Shown: positions 35,583 through 47,590 of the stretch, piece after piece | Numbering within the stretch: position 1 is the stretch's first letter | How the letters are laid out: each line of letters starts with the position of its first letter | Assembly (NCBI GenBank): GCA_944548615.1 | Contig: OX155972.1 | Span: 23,874,132-23,938,131 of the forward strand | Length of the DNA: 64,000 nucleotides | Direction: 5' to 3' | Source of the DNA: Micropterix aruncella | Taxonomy: Eukaryota > Arthropoda > Insecta > Lepidoptera > Micropterigidae | Program-made: the position numbers and the translations under genes | The notes under the pieces: model-generated | Seen by the model: the letters and a program-made list of their open reading frames with translations, nothing else | Databases searched by the model: none | What the model was told of the DNA's origin: nothing

Positions 35583-36462
35583 TAAAGGTGTTCCTTCTAG
35601 CGGTATCTTTTTAAAAATGTTATAGAATAAACACCGTTCCATATTTTCCAATGTTTGTTGCTTTATTGAAAAGAATAAACCTTCCGATTAATTATGGAAA
35701 ATAACTTCATTCAATGGCTGCCTCTGCTGGCTTTGCAAAAAGCCCATCCTGTCGACCCAATTTCGCAGCACAATTTGCATGGTTTTGGGCTCTATTTCGC
35801 CAACAACCCGGCCAATATTTTGCTCGAGTGCCTGAATCGTTGGTGGATTATCGGCATAACATAGATCTTCATCGGCAGCCAACAAAAAAAGTCCTAACGA
35901 TGTAAAATCGCAGCTCCGTGGAGGCCAATTGGCATCACCAAAAGATCGACTGTTTGATGCCTTGTGTGGCACGTAGCGCCATCCTGTTGAAACCAAATAT
36001 TGCCCAAGTCCAAATCCTCAATTTCTGTCCATAAAAAAATCCGTAATAATGCCTCGATAGCGCTCTCCATTAACCGTGATGGCATTTCCTCTATCATTTT
36101 CGATGAAAAAAGGGGTTATAATGCCGCCACTCCAAAAACCACCCCCAAACAGTCACACGTTCAGGATGCATTGGCTTCTGGATGCACTGACACGCCAGTC
36201 TCACTAACTTTCTTTACAAATTTGCGTACACCACCGCTTCAGTGCTTCATTTCGATCGAATATTCCCACTGTATCGGCAACACATCACTCACTTTGGAAA
36301 TTAGTTTTCAATATTTTCAAACGTTATTCAAGCGTAAATTAATTCATTTTTTACCGCGGAGATATGATACTGAATTTCTGACACTTATTTGAGCGGGAAT
36401 GAGCTGTCTGTGTCAAAATAACATATAATTTGAAAAGATACCGCTAGATGGACCACCCCTTA
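35583..36462 (-). mobile_element. Mariner-like DNA transposon with inverted ends
   Basis: The ends (left TAAAGGTGTTCC, right inverse TAAGGGGTGGTCC) share CATCTAGCGGTATCTTTT-like sequence and enclose a dead transposase on the - strand. About 880 bp, shorter than an intact mariner, so internally deleted. Confidence 0.7.
35690..36320 (-). pseudogene. Mariner-type transposase pseudogene
   Basis: Read from the right: HPERVTVWGWF (about 36160), then a catalytic block IWFQQDGATCHTRHQTVDLL at about 35995, then WPPRSCDFTSLGLFLL. It finishes with the C-terminal tail NWVDRMGFLQSQQRQPLNEV and IFH near 35690. In this family WFQQDGAT carries the second catalytic Asp and CDFTSLGLFL replaces CDLTPLDYFL, so the third catalytic Asp is lost. 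Several frameshifts occur between the blocks and the N-terminal half is deleted. Confidence 0.75.
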
Positions 36463-36535
36463 TGTATGTATGTTTGTATGTATAAATATGTATGTATGTG
36501 TGTATGTATGAATGTATCATACATACACACATACA
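36462..36535. repeat. (TATG)n / (CATA)n microsatellite
   Basis: Imperfect TATG repeat that turns into its complement (CATACATACACACATACA), so it can fold back. It lies just before the CABIT exon. Confidence 0.85.
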
Positions 36536-36598
36536 TGGCCTTGCGTCCCTAAACTCGAACTAACTTTCTCTTTTTTGTGTTGTTCGCAGATGTGATGC

Positions 36599-39005
36599 AT
36601 GCTGTTCCCGTCGCGCAGCATGGCGGCGACGGACGGCCAGGTGGTGGTCGCGGCGGCGCGCTGGTCGGACGAGGGCAGCTACCTCAAGGAGTTCGCCGCC
36701 AAGCACCGGCTGCCCGCGGTCGTCAAGATCATCAAGGGCCAGTACGGCGGCCTGGGCGTCCCCACGCTGCCGAGTCCCGGCCTACAGTCCACAGCGCTCT
36801 TGATATCGGCCGGACGGCGACGAAAAATCGTCGCGCAGGCGGTCAAACTCAAAGAAGGGAGGCGACTGGTATGCGTTGGGCCAAGACTCGCCATTCCCGA
36901 CTCCTACGCGGGATACTTCGAGCTTCTCAGCGAAGAGGGACGCGCCGTGCGCTGCATGGAGAGCGTCTCGGAACTGTCCAGAAGAAGGATAGAAGACGGG
37001 TGCCTCGTCCGAGAGCCCATGAGAGCTATCATCGGTAGGATAGAACCGAACGGGACCATCAGCGCCGACGGCGCTCGGAACCTCCAAGCGGGGGAAACGA
37101 TCATCCCGGAAGGTGAGATACAGATCGGAGGCTCCAAAGGAAAGTACTTGAAATGCATCGACTCTAAAGGGGATACGATCCTCCTCAGCTTAGACCAAAG
37201 AGGGAAGTTCTCCCCTTTGGCGAGAGAGGACAACATCAGCGGGGTGCACACGGCCAAAAATCTTCTAAGCAAGCGGATGCCGTTGACAGTGCGCTTAGTA
37301 TTCGGGACGCCGCCGCGCGGACTCAAAAGCGCGGGACATTTCGTTCCAGAACTGCGCCTACTGATGACCTTCGAAGAAGAGCATATCTTCGCGCTCCCCC
37401 TCCAAAAAGACTCGAATGGACTAGTAGCCTTACCGCTGGCGGCGCCGTTGAAACTCCAAAAATGTCGAAACGACGAACAGATCAAAAACTTCATGGAGTT
37501 CTCGCGCCTCGTAGAAAAGTCTTCTCGTCTAATCGGCGACGTGGCGGATCGTATTCAAGTCCTCGACGGAAAATTAGGCGATCCTAAAAAGTTTTTAAGC
37601 ACATCAAGCAACCACATCGCAAAAACTGGATATTTCCTAAGAAGAAGCGCGTCTTCCGACTCAGCAGCAAGAAAATATATAAACAATATACACCCCCCGG
37701 AGAAATCGCTGACGCACACGCCGGTCCCTCCCGATGAATACGACGAAATCGATCAAATATACGACTACGTGCGCGGTTTCGCGCCGCTTCCGAAATCAGT
37801 CAAGAACCAATTCGAAACCCCAGTCATAGATACCAAACCGGAACCCCCGCCCATCGAAACGATCCCCACGAAGAAACTCCCGATAAAGTCCGCGGAGAAA
37901 CGCGCGAGGAAACCCACCGCGAAGGAACCCATGCCGGTGATCGTGCACAAGGAGAAACCCACAACGCCGATACCCGCGAACCTCCCGAAGCTGTACCTGA
38001 AGAACAACAACAACAGCTCCCAGCGCAGCCGCCTGTTCAGGCAGAAGAGCAACTCTCCAGTGCTGGAGACGCAGCCTAGTCCTCTCGCTAGTCCCGGATT
38101 GAAGAGCGATTCGCCGCTTTTTAATATAAGGTATGTATCGATTGATTAAGAAGCTTAGTGAGTTGTGCCCCACCATACCTAGAATAAATGCCGTATAATA
38201 CACGATAGAATAACATGCATACTCTTTAAAGTTCAGGAATCTCAGAAAGCGTTTCTGTACACTCTCCAGCCTAAATATATAACTATTTGTATCAGGACTT
38301 CATATTGCCGCGTTGAGATCTAATCCGCTACGAATTAGGGAGTTGATTAGGTCACATGACAAACGTCATGAGACCTAATCAACTCCTTAACCCTTAGAGG
38401 ACAATAAGCTTCGCGGTAGATTATGGAAATTTTAGATACAAAACTGTTAAATGGCGATGTAAATACCATGTAAGTCAAGTTTTGTAAAAATCGGTTCAAT
38501 AGATTTTGTATAAATTGATGGGACAATGTAAGTGTATAAATATCTAAAGTAACAACTTTTTTCAAAATTTGTTTATTTTGTTATTTAACTCAGAAATCAT
38601 ACGTACTTAAAAAATCACCATAAATATTTATGATGTGTGTGTGGGTGTGTCATTTTTGCTTTAGGGTGGTACCCCTCTTTAATTTTCGGTTTCTTCGACT
38701 TCAGATACAAGAGCCTGTCGAATCTGCAGCAAGCCATGGAGATGGACGGGACGCTGGACTCGAGCAACTCGGGCGGCCGCACGTCCAACGAGTCCGCCGC
38801 GGCCAAGCTGCCGGAGAAACGCTCCCGGAGGCTCAGCAGACCGAAGTCCCTGACCAACCTCGTCTGGGAGCTGCGAGGATGCGCCCCGGAGCCCGCCTAC
38901 GAGAAACCCAAGTCTAGGAGTAAGAACGAGGCTCCTTTCCACAGGAAGTGCGCCAACAAGCTCTCCCTTTCCGCCCAGAAGAGGGTGCCCACTTTATACT
39001 TATAA
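36599..39005 (+). CDS. CABIT-domain protein (two coding exons; GAREM/Serrano-like)
   Basis: Exons 36599-38130 and 38705-39005 join through a GT..AG intron (AAG|GTATGT, TTCAG|ATACAAG) that keeps frame, giving 610 residues. Residues ~15-300 resemble a CABIT domain: RWSDEGSYLKEFAAKHRLP, VVKIIKGQY, a lipophilic SAGRRRKIVAQAVKL block and a basic/hydrophobic second half ending LAAPLKLQKC. The C-terminal half is disordered, proline/lysine-rich, with a tyrosine motif (YDEIDQIYDYVRGF, ~381-394) that could be phosphorylated and bind SH2 proteins, as in GAREM adaptors. Drosophila Serrano is the likeliest relative, but I hold this loosely. A splice acceptor (TTCGCAG at 36583-36589) precedes the ATG and an in-frame TGA lies at 36593, so the 5' UTR is split and translation starts at 36599 or at the better-context ATG 36620. 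Exon GC is far above its surroundings. The second coding exon ends in a donor one base after the stop (TAAG|GTAAGA). Confidence 0.8.
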
Positions 39006-39032
39006 GGTAAGAAATCACTTAGATCACATTAA

Positions 39033-39331
39033 ATCAAATCAAGTTTGTCGTCTTATCAAGTCTGTTATCAAAACCTTATGGGAGTATTCTTTATTATTAT
39101 TTATTCTGGACAGGCAGATTTGCTGATATGTCCAAGTCAGATCTTGTAAAGCTAGTCATAGCAAATATTAACAAGTTATCACATCAAATCAAATCAAGTT
39201 TGTCGTCTTATCAAGTCTGTTATCAAAACCTTATGGGAGTATTCTTTATTATTATTTATTCTGGACATGCAGATTTGCTGATATGTCCAAGTCAGATCTT
39301 GTAAAGCTAGTCATAGCAAATATTAACAAGT
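39033..39331. repeat. 155-bp tandem duplication
   Basis: Two almost identical copies starting ATCAAATCAAGTTTGTCG at 39033 and 39188, differing by a handful of bases. It is in the putative last intron of the CABIT gene. Confidence 0.9.
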
Positions 39332-40359
39332 TTTTATGTACAGATCGGACCTGTTTATAAATTGAGTGACAGAGTGTGCACTAATCACTTCAAATGGTAG
39401 TTTAGTACACATATTCATAACTCTATTATGCAGAACGTTCTTAAGAGGATTATATTTAAATTTTTCACGGTTGGGTTTTTTGCCGGGACCTCGAAGATTT
39501 GTATTGACGTTGAACGTATAAATATTCTCTAACCCAGTTACATTATTATTGAGAAAATTGTATATGTCGCAATCAGGTCTCCTCTTTGTCGTATTTGTTT
39601 ACGAGTAGTCAGCCCAAGCAATTCCAAACGATCTTCATAATTCCTACATTTTGCTTTTCCAGGTCATCTTCTTTGTATAGGTATTAATGAAACGATAAAT
39701 AGACTTGCTGTCTGATTCCAAGTTAATAAACTCTCGTTGAATGTTTCAAAATCTAAAACAGTGTGTTTTTCTATACGTCCGTTCGACTCTAATAATATAG
39801 CCTTATTCTTTGGAACAGACGAATCGGATTTTTTTTGAGGCCTCATGTCGCCTTCATCCCGATTTTTTTAACGCGTTCACAATACTTTCCCTCTGCGGGA
39901 AAAGTAAAATCGAATATTGGAGACGTCAAACCGAATATTTAATAAGCGGGAAATGTGATTTCTTTAAATCCAATATTTGATATGTCAATTTGAATAACCG
40001 GTGATGTGGAACTCCTGATTCATAGAGTTTTTATCTCGTCAACGCTCGTCGACGACAGAGGTTTCCTCGCGATATAATTGGTGTCGTAAACCGCCAATAA
40101 ATCTTCAGCCATATCACGACAGTATTTTTAATTTTGTTTGAATTCAACCAATTAGGCACCGAGCCATTCCCACGTTTGTTATCGTCCACGTTCACGTGAG
40201 AAAACGAGCGCAGTAGCCGTTGCAATCGAAAATAATATTAATATTTAAACGAATACATTCCATAAACGAGTCGCTCGAACGGTTGGTCTCGGCGAGGCGG
40301 ATGCCCCGGCTACTTTTCTCGACTACGGCGTCAAAACAAGTCTAATAAATTACAATAAT
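39332..40359. other. Intronic/intergenic AT-rich DNA
   Basis: No recognised gene or repeat in about 1 kb. Confidence 0.4.
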
Positions 40360-40490
40360 ACAGCGGTTATCGTGGCTTTTAGCCGTGTGATTTATGGGAC
40401 AGCGCTAAACGGGGTACCGCAGGGCACTGCACTATCTCCTCTGTTATTACACAACAATAACGCAGTATACACTGGAGAGTTGTCATCTAT
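40360..40490 (+). pseudogene. LINE reverse-transcriptase fragment
   Basis: The + frame contains ALNGVPQGTALSPLLL, the RT motif B of non-LTR retrotransposons, in an otherwise degraded 66-codon frame. It is interrupted by family A sequence. Confidence 0.4.
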
Positions 40491-40514
40491 AGCGAGCGAA
40501 CCCGTCACCCCAAC

Positions 40515-41137
40515 TATAGCTGTCGACCACAACGGGCGAACCCGTCACCTCAGGAAGTTTCAACGATATTAGATCGTTCTGTCTATCGGACGAAAACAGT
40601 CCACTGTCTAGTTACGCCACACGCCCGTAAGAGACCAACGCCTTACCGCGGGATAACCAGGTTAATCAACCAGCGGGCCGACACTCGCGCCCTTACTTTC
40701 GGTTTCAAACAGATTACATCGGTCTCCTGACTGGTTACAGGTTCGAGGCCGCTTGCGTGCTTCTCTCCCATACGTGGCGGTGATACGGTGTCTACCGAAT
40801 CTATCGGGGACGACGTCATCTTTTGCCCGGCTGTTCACCCTGTATTGGATAGCCGATTGGTCGTTTCAAGAGCAGTTGCCGTAAGGTTAATAACTACCCC
40901 TGCTCTAATGGAGACAGTACTGTTTCCAGACTCCCCCGGCTGTCGGTCGGAATGCACAATCCATTGACTGACGCCGAATGATGCGCAAAACCTTCCAGGA
41001 GCGCCCGAAGGTTGACTCCTAGGGGAACTGGCCCACAGGCCAGAGTCCTGCGTGGAGGCTGCCGGATGGGTGTTGACCCGTGCGTTTGGAAGACCCTACA
41101 CATGGGTCTTACAAAACAGTAACAGGGCCCATTAGCT
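40515..41137 (-). repeat. Family A repeat, copy 9 (near full length)
   Basis: Inverse copy from GAGCTAATGGGCCCTGTTAC (41137) down to GACGGGTTCGCCCGTTGTGG (about 40520). A duplicated terminal block (GAACCCGTCACCCCAACTAT) lies just outside at 40498. Confidence 0.75.
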
Positions 41138-41140
41138 CCT

Positions 41141-41695
41141 GTCACCCCGGAAAGGTAAAACGATATTGATCTTTCTGTCAATCTGGAGTCAATGTAGAAA
41201 CAATCCACTGTCTAGCTACGCCGACTTGCCCTTGGAAGTTCACCCAGCGGCAGCCTCGAGCCCTCACAACCAGATTTGGCTGGATTTCTCCGTCCTTTCG
41301 TCTGGTCACTAGGGGTCGTCCGAAGTCGCTTGCGCGGTCTTTACCTGATGTTAGCGGTAATTCAGTTCGAATTTATCGCGGACCGTGGCGTCCTTTGTCC
41401 GTCTATTCACTGGGGATCGCCTAGCCAACGGAGATCAGATCAACAACCCCTGCTACTTAAGAAACGTATAAGATCGTTTCAGACTTCTCCAGTTATTCGC
41501 CGGAGTGCACAGTCGATTGGCTGACGCCACACGATACGCAAACCGCCCAGCGGCGCCCGAAGGCCACCCCCTGGGGGACTGATCCACCTACCGTTACATG
41601 GTAAACAGAGTATTTCCGGTTTCGACCCTCTTCGAGGAAGTTACTGGATAGGATCTGAACCGCGAGTTGAGCCGACCAGAGATAACGAGCAGATC
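41141..41695 (-). repeat. Family A repeat, copy 10 (divergent subfamily)
   Basis: Inverse copy of the subfamily seen at 30977, abutting copy 9 directly and in the same orientation. Confidence 0.65.
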
Positions 41696-41889
41696 ATTAT
41701 TTATTTATTTAACAGAAAAAAAACACACAGCGCTACAAAAAATATTACAATTACAAAATTTCTGGCCGATGACATGCTTTCAACAATAGTTTTAGTTAGT
41801 TAAGTCCCCAATACGCACAGTGCATACTTTGGGGGTTGAGAGGAAAAAAGGAAAGGAAAAGGAAGGAATGGGTGTCAAGATTTGTGCAG

Positions 41890-42365
41890 TACAAAAAATA
41901 AGAAAATTTATTGCATCATATAAATCTTTTTTAATTTATTAAAAATAAGTTAAAAAACATAGAATGAAACATTAAATAGTCCCTAAGACATAAGTATCCC
42001 ATGAGAAATGCCTATGTCACATTTTCGATTAATTTTAAGTATACCCTCTGCTTAAATGTATTCTCTTTCATGTAAATCGGTCAATATTCTGGAAATGATT
42101 ATCGTAAGTTGACATTAAAGCGGTACATAATGGAGTTCTGGGCATACCTAGTACAGACGCGCGGGACTTCGAAGGTACGGGGAAAGCTAGCCACTCGTGG
42201 TGGTACGTGAAAAGTTAGATTCTGTGTGAAATACGGGTTGTCCACGTTGTTGTGGATAAATGGCTGAACTTCTCGAGAACCGTTAGCAGCAAATAACGAA
42301 GTATAGTTAGCCTCTGAGATTCTTGTAAATACGTCGGGGTGGAAGGGGGGTGGTTCCGCCAACGC
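41890..42365 (-). pseudogene. LINE ORF2 C-terminal fragment with 3' UTR
   Basis: The - frame 42362-42099 ends the ORF2 tail of an insect LINE: NNVDNPYFTQNLTFHVP and FEVPRVCTRYAQNSIMYRFN. The UTR runs left to about 41890. A second copy of the same group lies inverted at 42690. Confidence 0.6.
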
Positions 42366-42689
42366 CCTATGACGTTATCGACACACTGGAAAATCTGCTG
42401 AAAAACAACGATGTCACAACAGGCTGTTGTGACTCAGTCAAAGGGACGTTTACGCTATTCTATTCTTCGTCGATATTTTATTGACACTCGATATTTAAAA
42501 TCACGTTTCTGATTTTCGATTTCCAACATTCCCCATTTTAATATTCTTGTTGACATATCCAATGTGTTCGATTTTTAAAGAAAAGATTCTTGAGGCATCT
42601 TAACTTTCGGCAATAACTAGGACTTCAGTCTTATGATAGCAGACTGGTATATTTTTATCTTCACTCACATGAGGTCAGTCTTTCAAGTT

Positions 42690-43100
42690 TTCCTCTATAA
42701 AATCCTGAAGAATGACATTGACAGTCCATACCTTGTAGAAAACTTGACATTTTTCTTCTTTCCACCTTTAACGATTAGAGCTCCTCGCACTTTCGAATTG
42801 CAACGCGCAAATACGAATTATGCACAAAATGCCCTTATGTAAGTATAATCGTTTAATATTACGCTCTAACGTATTTTTGTCTCGTTTGCTAATAGAATAA
42901 TAATCTATATATTAGAATAATAATGATAGTAATAGTAATGGAGTAGAGTAATAATAATATTATTAACAGTAGAATTATAATAAGAGTCTATAGTGGAATA
43001 ATAGTTATAATCTAGAATAAAAGCCTAGAAAAATAATTAACAATTTGGAATCATCTGTAAGGTTAATTATGTTTTGGGAAATAAATAAATAAATAAATGT
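42690..43100 (+). pseudogene. LINE ORF2 C-terminal fragment with (AAAT)n tail
   Basis: The + frame reads FLYKILKNDIDSPYLVENLT and FELQRANTNYAQNALM before a stop. The 3' UTR ends in AAATAAATAAATAAATAAAT at 43079-43098. Homologous to 41890-42365 but in opposite orientation. Confidence 0.6.
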
Positions 43101-43514
43101 ATCGTCTTATGACCTAGGTTTCAACATATAGATATTAATTCATCCAATCAATCTGCTTATATAACAGAATTATATAGAACCATTGAAAATGCAAACATCG
43201 TTTTTTTGGCAATGTATTTATGGATGTATATATTTATTTATATAATATGTATATTATGTACATAAATGCAAACTCTTCAATTCATACTCCCCCGATCCTC
43301 CATTTTTGGATAGCTTAAATTAATTAATTTTATTGTTGTTAATATGCTACACATTTATTGTTAAACGTTGAAAACAAGTAAACGGCCTTTCATTTATTAT
43401 TACGGTCACATATCATACATATGTAAAATTGATTTAAACAACGCTGTATGTTTTCTTATAAAATAAATAAATTTAAAAAACAAAGTAAAAAATAAAAATA
43501 AAATCGAGATGTCG
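43101..43514. other. AT-rich spacer
   Basis: Nothing recognised. Confidence 0.35.
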
Positions 43515-44190
43515 GCGCGTGGCGACGCAGGCTATCCAAATTTAAATATTCGCCATTGGCATCTCTATGCGCGATTTCGATTTTTTTAAAATACAATGTC
43601 GAAGTTTAGTAGAGCAGCGTTCCAATTTTAAATATTCGCGCATTGACATCTCTAGGCGCGATGTTCGATTTTTTAAATACAACGTCTGTATGCGGCGGCG
43701 CAGCGTTCTAATTTCAAATATTCGAGCGTTGACATCTCTATCCGCGATGTTCGATTTTTTAAAATCACAAAGTCGGCATGTGACGACGCAGGCGTTCCAA
43801 TTTTTAAATATTCGCGCATTGACCTCTATGGGCGATGTTCGATTTTTTTCAATCACAATGTGGGCATTTGGCGACGCAAGCGTCCCAATTTTTAAATATT
43901 CGCGCATTGACATCTATGGGCGATGTTCGAATTTTAAAATCTCAATGTCAGCATGTGGCGGCGCAGCGTTCCAATTTTAAATATTCGCGCATTGACATCT
44001 ATGGGCGATGTTCGAATTTTAAAATCACAATGTTAGGATGTGGCGGCGCAGCGTTCCAATTTTAAATATTCGCCCGTTGACATCTATGGGCGATGTTCGA
44101 ATTTTAAAATCACAATGTCAGCACGGGGCGGCGCATCGTTCCAATTTTAAATATTCGCGCATTGACATCCTACGCGCGATGTTTCTTTTT
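43515..44190 (+). repeat. ~85-bp minisatellite, main block
   Basis: About eight copies of a unit with GGCGGCGCAGCGTTCCAATT, TTAAATATTCGCGCATTGAC and GCGATGTTCGAATTTTAAAA. Anchor blocks at 43961 and 44046 are exactly 85 bp apart. The unit is partly palindromic around TTTTAAAA. Long frames on both strands (up to 137 aa) are produced by the repeat. Confidence 0.9.
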
Positions 44191-44560
44191 TACAAGCTTT
44201 ATTTTAACTTGCAATGTTCTTATGTAAGTTGTCCATTTCAAATTTTGTAAGCCATTTTTCAACCCTTTTTGGTGTCCGATTGAGCTGAAATTTGGCAGAC
44301 TTATGTAGGTTCGGTGACAATGCAATATTATGGTACCATAGAGCTGATTTGATTATGGAGACGGTATGTAGGGACTGGAACTCCATGATGGCAAATAGTA
44401 GGACAGTCGAATTTGGGCCAGAATGTTTTGTTATCATGAGTACTTTCCATTACACATGATGACGAGGGTCTGAAGATGGAGCCGGGAGATTTCCACAGGA
44501 ACTCGCTAATGGAAATTAAAGCTTGTTTAAAAAAACGTTTTTTTACCTATAATTTATTAA
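44191..44560. repeat. Dispersed repeat segment
   Basis: Contains TCCGATTGAGCTGAAATTTGG and the end GTCTGAAGATGGAGCCGGGA shared with 33138. Interrupts the 85-bp minisatellite. Class unknown. Confidence 0.4.
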
Positions 44561-44563
44561 GAA

Positions 44564-44896
44564 CTAGCTGTAGCCTGCGCGCGTCGCTACGCCAAATCGG
44601 TCGCATTCGAATTTCAAATTCGGCGCTTTAAAATTCATTCGACTATAAAAAAAGAAGAAATCACTCCTGTCTTCGCGGTCGCATTCGAAATTCAAATTCG
44701 CCACTTTAAAAAAAAAGAAGAATTTTGGTTTTATTGAGGACACTAAAAAATTCCTTTGGTCCGATCGGCACCAAACTTCACAGAAACCATCTCCAAACTA
44801 ATCTAAAGTTTCCCTCAAAATTTCATCAAAATCGGTCGAGCGGTTTAGTAGTCCATAGCGGACAAACAGACAAGCATTCATTTTTATATATATAGA
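44564..44896 (-). mobile_element. Helitron (non-autonomous, 333 bp)
   Basis: On the - strand it begins A|TCTATATATATAAAAATGAA and ends GCAGGCTACAGCTAG|T. These are the canonical TC start and CTAG end inserted between host A and T. The interior includes ACCGCTCGACCGATTTTGAT. No coding. Confidence 0.75.
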
Positions 44897-45155
44897 TCAC
44901 AGTGTCGGCGTGTGACGGCGCAGCGTTCCAATTTTAAATATTCGCATCGACATCTACGTGTGCGGCGTTCGATTTTTAAAAATCGCAATGTCGGATCGTG
45001 GCGGCGCAGCGTTCCAAATTTGAATATTCGCATTGACATATCCATACGCGATGATCGATTTTTTAAAATCGCAATATTGACGTGTCGCAGCGTTTCAAAT
45101 TTAAATATTCGATGTTCTATTTTTAAAATCACAACTTTTGAATTTGACATCGAGA
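44897..45155 (+). repeat. ~85-bp minisatellite, distal block
   Basis: Three more copies (for example CGGCGCAGCGTTCCAAT at 44919) continue the array beyond the Helitron. Confidence 0.85.
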
Positions 45156-45604
45156 ATGTTTCAGCTGCTGGTATCCCTAGTTCAATTACGCTTCAGGGGC
45201 TTGGCTAGTGCAGGGCGCGGCCTCCATTAACTGGCTGCGCCCTGTGTTGTTGAAATCTTTCGGAAAATCGCTGAAGTCGAGGGTGGTGGTGGGGGGGGGG
45301 GGGGATCCGGTTATTTCGCCGGTCCGGCGCGACCGGATAAACACCGCGGTGCGGGGGAGGGGGAGCAATTATACCAGACATGGAACATCGCGTGGTTCTA
45401 AGGGGAGTGCGCGCTTCCATTTGCATATTATTGTCTTTGTCTTTGCTTGCCACCGCCAGTCGCCACTTGCGTGATTTCCCTGTCCCATTTTCATTACAAT
45501 TAACTACCGGCGCTGTGTAATTTTACTAAGCTAAGTTAATTGCTGAAGCCACGCGGGACGCAATGCGCATCTTTAGATTAGATTAGATCGGAAACTCGCT
45601 CAGA
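45156..45604. other. GC-rich stretch with a G14 run
   Basis: 45200-45480 is GC/CpG-rich and contains 14 consecutive G at 45291-45304 and a GGGGGAGGGGGAG tract at 45353, with G-quadruplex potential on the + strand. Overlapping frames here have no recognised domain. Confidence 0.5.
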
Positions 45605-45815
45605 CCCTGTGTAAGAAACTTAGCCTTTGAAATGTGGATTTACAGTAGGTTGCTCCGCAGTTTGTGGATGGACAGAATGTCAGATATTGAAGTGACGAAT
45701 CGAATGAGGAAAAATACAAGTTTCAGTACCGTGAAAAATAAGGAAACTCCAATACTTCCGACACGTAATGCGGGGCTCGAAACACAGAATATTAAAATAT
45801 TTTTAGGTTTTTTTT
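45605..45815 (+). pseudogene. RTE-type LINE ORF fragment
   Basis: The + frame 45620-45830 reads FEMWIYSRLLRSLWMDRMSD and IEVTNRMRK, the post-RT C-terminal block of RTE-clade reverse transcriptases (MWIYRR.LRIPW..R..N). The rest of the element is absent. Confidence 0.6.
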
Positions 45816-46522
45816 TTTATTTGAAAATTTGAAGAAGTTGTCAAATAGGTTTTTGTTTTTTATCTGTTTTTTTTTTGTATTCTTGAAACGTCAATGAACA
45901 TTTTGTAAATAAAATTTAGGCCTCTAGACCGAATACGCGGAGCTATAAATGATTCTACAGAAGGTGAATCTCTTATATCATATTAACCACGAGACCATTC
46001 CAAAGGCGAAGTTTTTTCGAAAATGTATGAACTTGCAGTAAAGCCACTCTTGGTCCATTCCCACGATCTCCTCTCAGTATATTTTTCGAATATGACGGAA
46101 GTGTGTGCGCAAGGAAAGTGGTTATGTTAATCATAGAGCGCGGCATTACGAATAATTGTGGTGGACTTAGTTTGCATGCACTTATGCCAGCTTCTCCACC
46201 ACGCGGCTAAGAATATTTAATAATATTTCTGGGATACAAGAAGCTATAATGTCGGGAGCAATCTCGGATAATTGAACCGTTTAACATGCGGACATGGGAA
46301 GGGAACCAGTTGCTCGGAATATACACGTACCGTAAAAAGGGGTAAATAGCACAACTTTTTTCTGCAGTTTTGCATCGGCTAGCTCATGGGATTGATTATA
46401 CAGGTTGGGATTACATCACGGGCATTTCTTGTTGGGGGTGAATCAGTACAAGAAAGTAAAAAAACCTTAAGCAACAATATTATTTTGGATTTTTTTTAAT
46501 TTTTATTGTTTTTATCTATCTA
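45816..46522. other. Unassigned sequence
   Basis: No supported feature. Confidence 0.35.
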
Positions 46523-47006
46523 TCTATATATATAAATTAAATTATTTTTTTTTGTTTTGTTTGCCTTGATTCAGGAGTGGTTTACAAAAAAAAATATTTA
46601 GGAAAAAGTCAAAGAAACAACTGGAAATCGAAAAAATCGAAATTGGTCATTTTGGGAAATAGGCCACATTCTAGATGGCTATCGCGGCGATCCTATAATT
46701 TGACAGCTGCGCCATCAATAACTGTTATTCATTCCGTACAATGTGTAACATTTCGATAAGTCGAAAAGTCAAAAAAGTCAAAAAAGGTCGAAAAAGTCAA
46801 AAAAGTCAAAACACTCGAAAAAGTAAAAAAAAGTCGAAAAAGTAAAAAAAATCATTTAATCACCAAACGAAACTCAACCCGTATATTCGGTCATATTATA
46901 GATATCAATGAATTGGAATTGGAAGGTTGATTAGGATTAATAAACGCTTATGAAGAGTTACAATCTAATCAATTTTAGGTGGTACGAAGTTCACCGGGTC
47001 ATCTAG
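46523..47006 (+). mobile_element. Helitron (non-autonomous, ~484 bp)
   Basis: Starts A|TCTATATATATAAATTAA and ends ACGAAGTTCACCGGGTCATC followed by TAG|T, so TC...CTAG between A and T. It contains a simple-repeat expansion at 46755-46855. Confidence 0.7.
46755..46855. repeat. (GTCAAAAAA)n-like simple repeat
   Basis: Purine-rich GTC(A/G)AAAAA units repeated about ten times inside the Helitron. Confidence 0.85.
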
Positions 47007-47254
47007 TAGGTATAGTATAAAAACATATAGCACGTATAGCACGATGCTCTATTTAGCGGTACGTAAAATATCGCTAATATAATTTATTTTTGATGTATTA
47101 CCTACCGCTAGATGACGCAGCGCGCTTAAACTTTTCTTCAATAGACACAATTTACAAATTGGTCAAAAACACAAAGAAAAAATTTTGAATTGTTTTTTTT
47201 CAAAAAAAATATTTTAAGTGCCCCACTACAAGAAATGCCCGTGATGTAATCACA

Positions 47255-47587
47255 TCCTGTATATGGTATTAGATTGATCAACATAGTAAGTGTAGGCGAC
47301 CCTTCCGCGCCGGCGACATGCAGGTGGCGCTGATAGCATTGTACGGCGAAACTAATACCAATTTATATGGCCGTCTATAATGACGTTGATAATGAATGTT
47401 ATTTTATAAGGACTGATTGTTTTAAAAAAAACAATAATTTAACCAATGATCACAATAATAACATTCAATTATTAGTGCCATCTATCGCATTTATATACCT
47501 ACATATATATAAGCTGATTACTTCACAGAACTAATACGGAGAGATATAATGTCATCTATTAGTCTGTCTGAACTTGAAGTGCGTAAT
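47255..47587 (-). mobile_element. Family B MITE, copy 6 (3' half)
   Basis: The inverse reads TTATAGACGGCCATATAAAT, GTTTCGCCGTACAATGCTAT and the right tip GATCAATCTAATACC. It lacks the 5' half. Confidence 0.6.
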
Positions 47588-47590
47588 TAT

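Noticed and set aside
36904..37494. 196-aa antisense ORF to the CABIT exon
   Set aside because: Shadow of a GC-rich coding exon; no domain, no splice or start context.
43542..44065. ORFs of 76-137 aa on both strands at 43.5-44.1 kb
   Set aside because: Products of an 85-bp minisatellite whose unit happens to lack stops.
43515..45155. CRISPR-like regular repeat array
   Set aside because: Units are contiguous without unique spacers and the DNA is animal nuclear DNA.
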